This document shows, one piece after another, positions 39,621 to 40,313 of a DNA stretch of 40,313 bases. The stretch covers positions 324,896-365,208 of the forward strand of contig LVAT01000013.1 in the NCBI GenBank assembly GCA_001604135.1. Direction: 5' to 3'. Each line of letters opens with the position of its first letter. Positions within the stretch are counted from its first letter, which is position 1. The stretch is from Clostridiales bacterium Firm_14 (GTDB lineage Bacteria > Bacillota > Clostridia > Saccharofermentanales > Saccharofermentanaceae). The notes below the pieces were generated by a model, which was given only the letters and a program-made list of their open reading frames with translations, did not search any database and was not told the origin of the DNA. The translations under genes were made by a program, and so were the position numbers.

Positions 39621-40241
39621 ATGTTCTGTACCAATTGTGGATCACAATTTGAAGATGGTAATTCTTTCTGCCCTAACTGTGGCACTAAAGTTGAATCTGT
39701 TGCACAGCCCGTCGCAGCAGCTGCTCCTGTGGCAGCTCCCGTAGAAGCAGCTCCGGTTCAGGCAGCACCTGTTGAGGCAGCTCCCGTTCAGGCAGTTCCT
39801 GTTGCTGCTGCAGCAGCCGTTGCTGCACCCGTTCAGCCTGCACCTGCACCCGCTCCGGCACCTGCGCCCGTTGCGACACCCGTTCAGCCCGTAGCACCTG
39901 TAGCTCCTGTTCAGCCCGTTTATGCTCAGGCTACACCTGTTGCTCCTGCCGGCGGAATCGGCGCAAACGACAGTCTTGGCAAGCAGGTACTTGTTTTTGG
40001 TATCATCGCTGTTGCTTGCTGCATTTTCTATTTCTTCTCTATTGCAGCTATCATCTGCGGTGCTATCGGTCTTTCAAAGGCTAAGAAGTTCTTGGAAGAA
40101 TGCGGCCAGCTCTATGGCGTTGCAAAGGTTGGTAAGTACCTTTCATTGGGCGGACTTATCGGCGGCTGCGTAATCACAGGTATCGTTGCATTCTACATTA
40201 TCATCTATGTGCTTGCAGCTGTTGCAACTGCAATGAATTAA
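39621..40241 (+). CDS. Zinc-ribbon protein with Ala/Pro/Val-rich linker and membrane helices
   Basis: A 206-residue protein, starting at 39621 after GGAGGG. The N-terminal zinc ribbon MFCTNCGSQFEDGNSFCPNCG has CxxC twice. Residues about 28 to 110 form a low-complexity linker of repeated AAPV, PVEAAPVQ and APAP units; this is likely an extended spacer. The C-terminal part has two hydrophobic segments (ILVFGIIAVACCIFYFFSI and GGLIGGCVITGIVAFYIIIYVL) joined by a polar loop KAKKFLEECGQLYGVAKVGK. The ribbon resembles those of the proteins at 11882-15617 but the rest differs. The function is unknown. A hairpin follows 18 bases after the stop. Confidence 0.75.
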   Translation: MFCTNCGSQFEDGNSFCPNCGTKVESVAQPVAAAAPVAAPVEAAPVQAAPVEAAPVQAVPVAAAAAVAAPVQPAPAPAPAPAPVATPVQPVAPVAPVQPVYAQATPVAPAGGIGANDSLGKQVLVFGIIAVACCIFYFFSIAAIICGAIGLSKAKKFLEECGQLYGVAKVGKYLSLGGLIGGCVITGIVAFYIIIYVLAAVATAMN

Positions 40242-40259
40242 TTGCTGATCATCAATCAT

Positions 40260-40283
40260 AACCACCCGTCAAACGGGTGGTTT
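40260..40283 (+). terminator. Hairpin after the zinc-ribbon gene
   Basis: AACCACCCGT (40260-40269) pairs with ACGGGTGGTT (40273-40282), a perfect ten-base arm with a three-base loop, then TTTG. The T-run is short. A second small hairpin AGGCTATAAGCCT follows at about 40290, close to the window end. Confidence 0.65.
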
Positions 40284-40313
40284 GCACTGAGGCTATAAGC
40301 CTCTGTTACCGGC

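Overview
This window looks like a chromosomal segment of a low-to-medium GC member of the Bacillota, most likely an anaerobic Clostridia. This is inferred from gene content only: a PyrR-attenuated pyr operon with a type 1B PyrD/PyrK pair, class I dihydroorotase, a FakA/FakB-type pair, a LytTR-DUF3021 regulator unit, ATP-type PEP carboxykinase, many short lipoproteins, and strong GGAGG-type ribosome binding sites. No phage genes, transposases or CRISPR arrays are seen.

Layout. 1-1.6 kb: a tldD/tldE pair (tldE cut by the window edge). 2-10.2 kb: one minus-strand pyrimidine operon, pyrR-pyrB-pyrC-pyrF-pyrK-pyrD-pyrE-like-acyl-CoA ligase, with a promoter and a PyrR-type attenuator in the leader. 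10.2-11.4 kb: an array of four 39-bp palindromic units, then a promoter and two small membrane-protein genes on the plus strand. 11.4-17.4 kb: a minus-strand cluster of short lipoproteins around two paralogous zinc-ribbon membrane proteins. 17.4-22.9 kb: two related membrane-anchored alpha/beta hydrolases flanking a LytTR/DUF3021/ABC-2 transporter unit, a tRNA-Leu(CAA) gene and two palindromic repeat arrays. 23.1-26 kb: pckA, a TetR-like regulator and a small membrane protein. 26.2-38.2 kb: a long minus-strand group of acyl-metabolism genes. 38.3-40.3 kb: another repeat array, a possible nuclease-fold protein, and a zinc-ribbon/Ala-Pro-rich membrane protein.

How the genes work together. The pyr operon supplies UMP synthesis steps from aspartate transcarbamylase to OMP decarboxylase, and PyrR senses UMP to control it; carAB are not in the window. 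The 30.7-38.2 kb group (glycosyltransferase, esterase, adenylating enzyme fused to a carrier domain, double PlsC-type acyltransferase, DegV/FakB, hydrolase, DAK2/FakA) has the parts to activate, carry and transfer acyl chains, and may build or remodel a lipid; its product is unknown. A separate promoter drives an 841-residue fusion of a sugar-isomerase-like TIM barrel to an acyl-CoA ligase, an unusual architecture.

The most unusual non-coding signal is the repeated use of intergenic palindrome arrays with 52-66 bp periods (10.28-10.48, 18.4-18.7, 21.78-21.9 and 38.3-38.5 kb). They have different sequences but the same layout, and one family shows compensatory changes in its stems.
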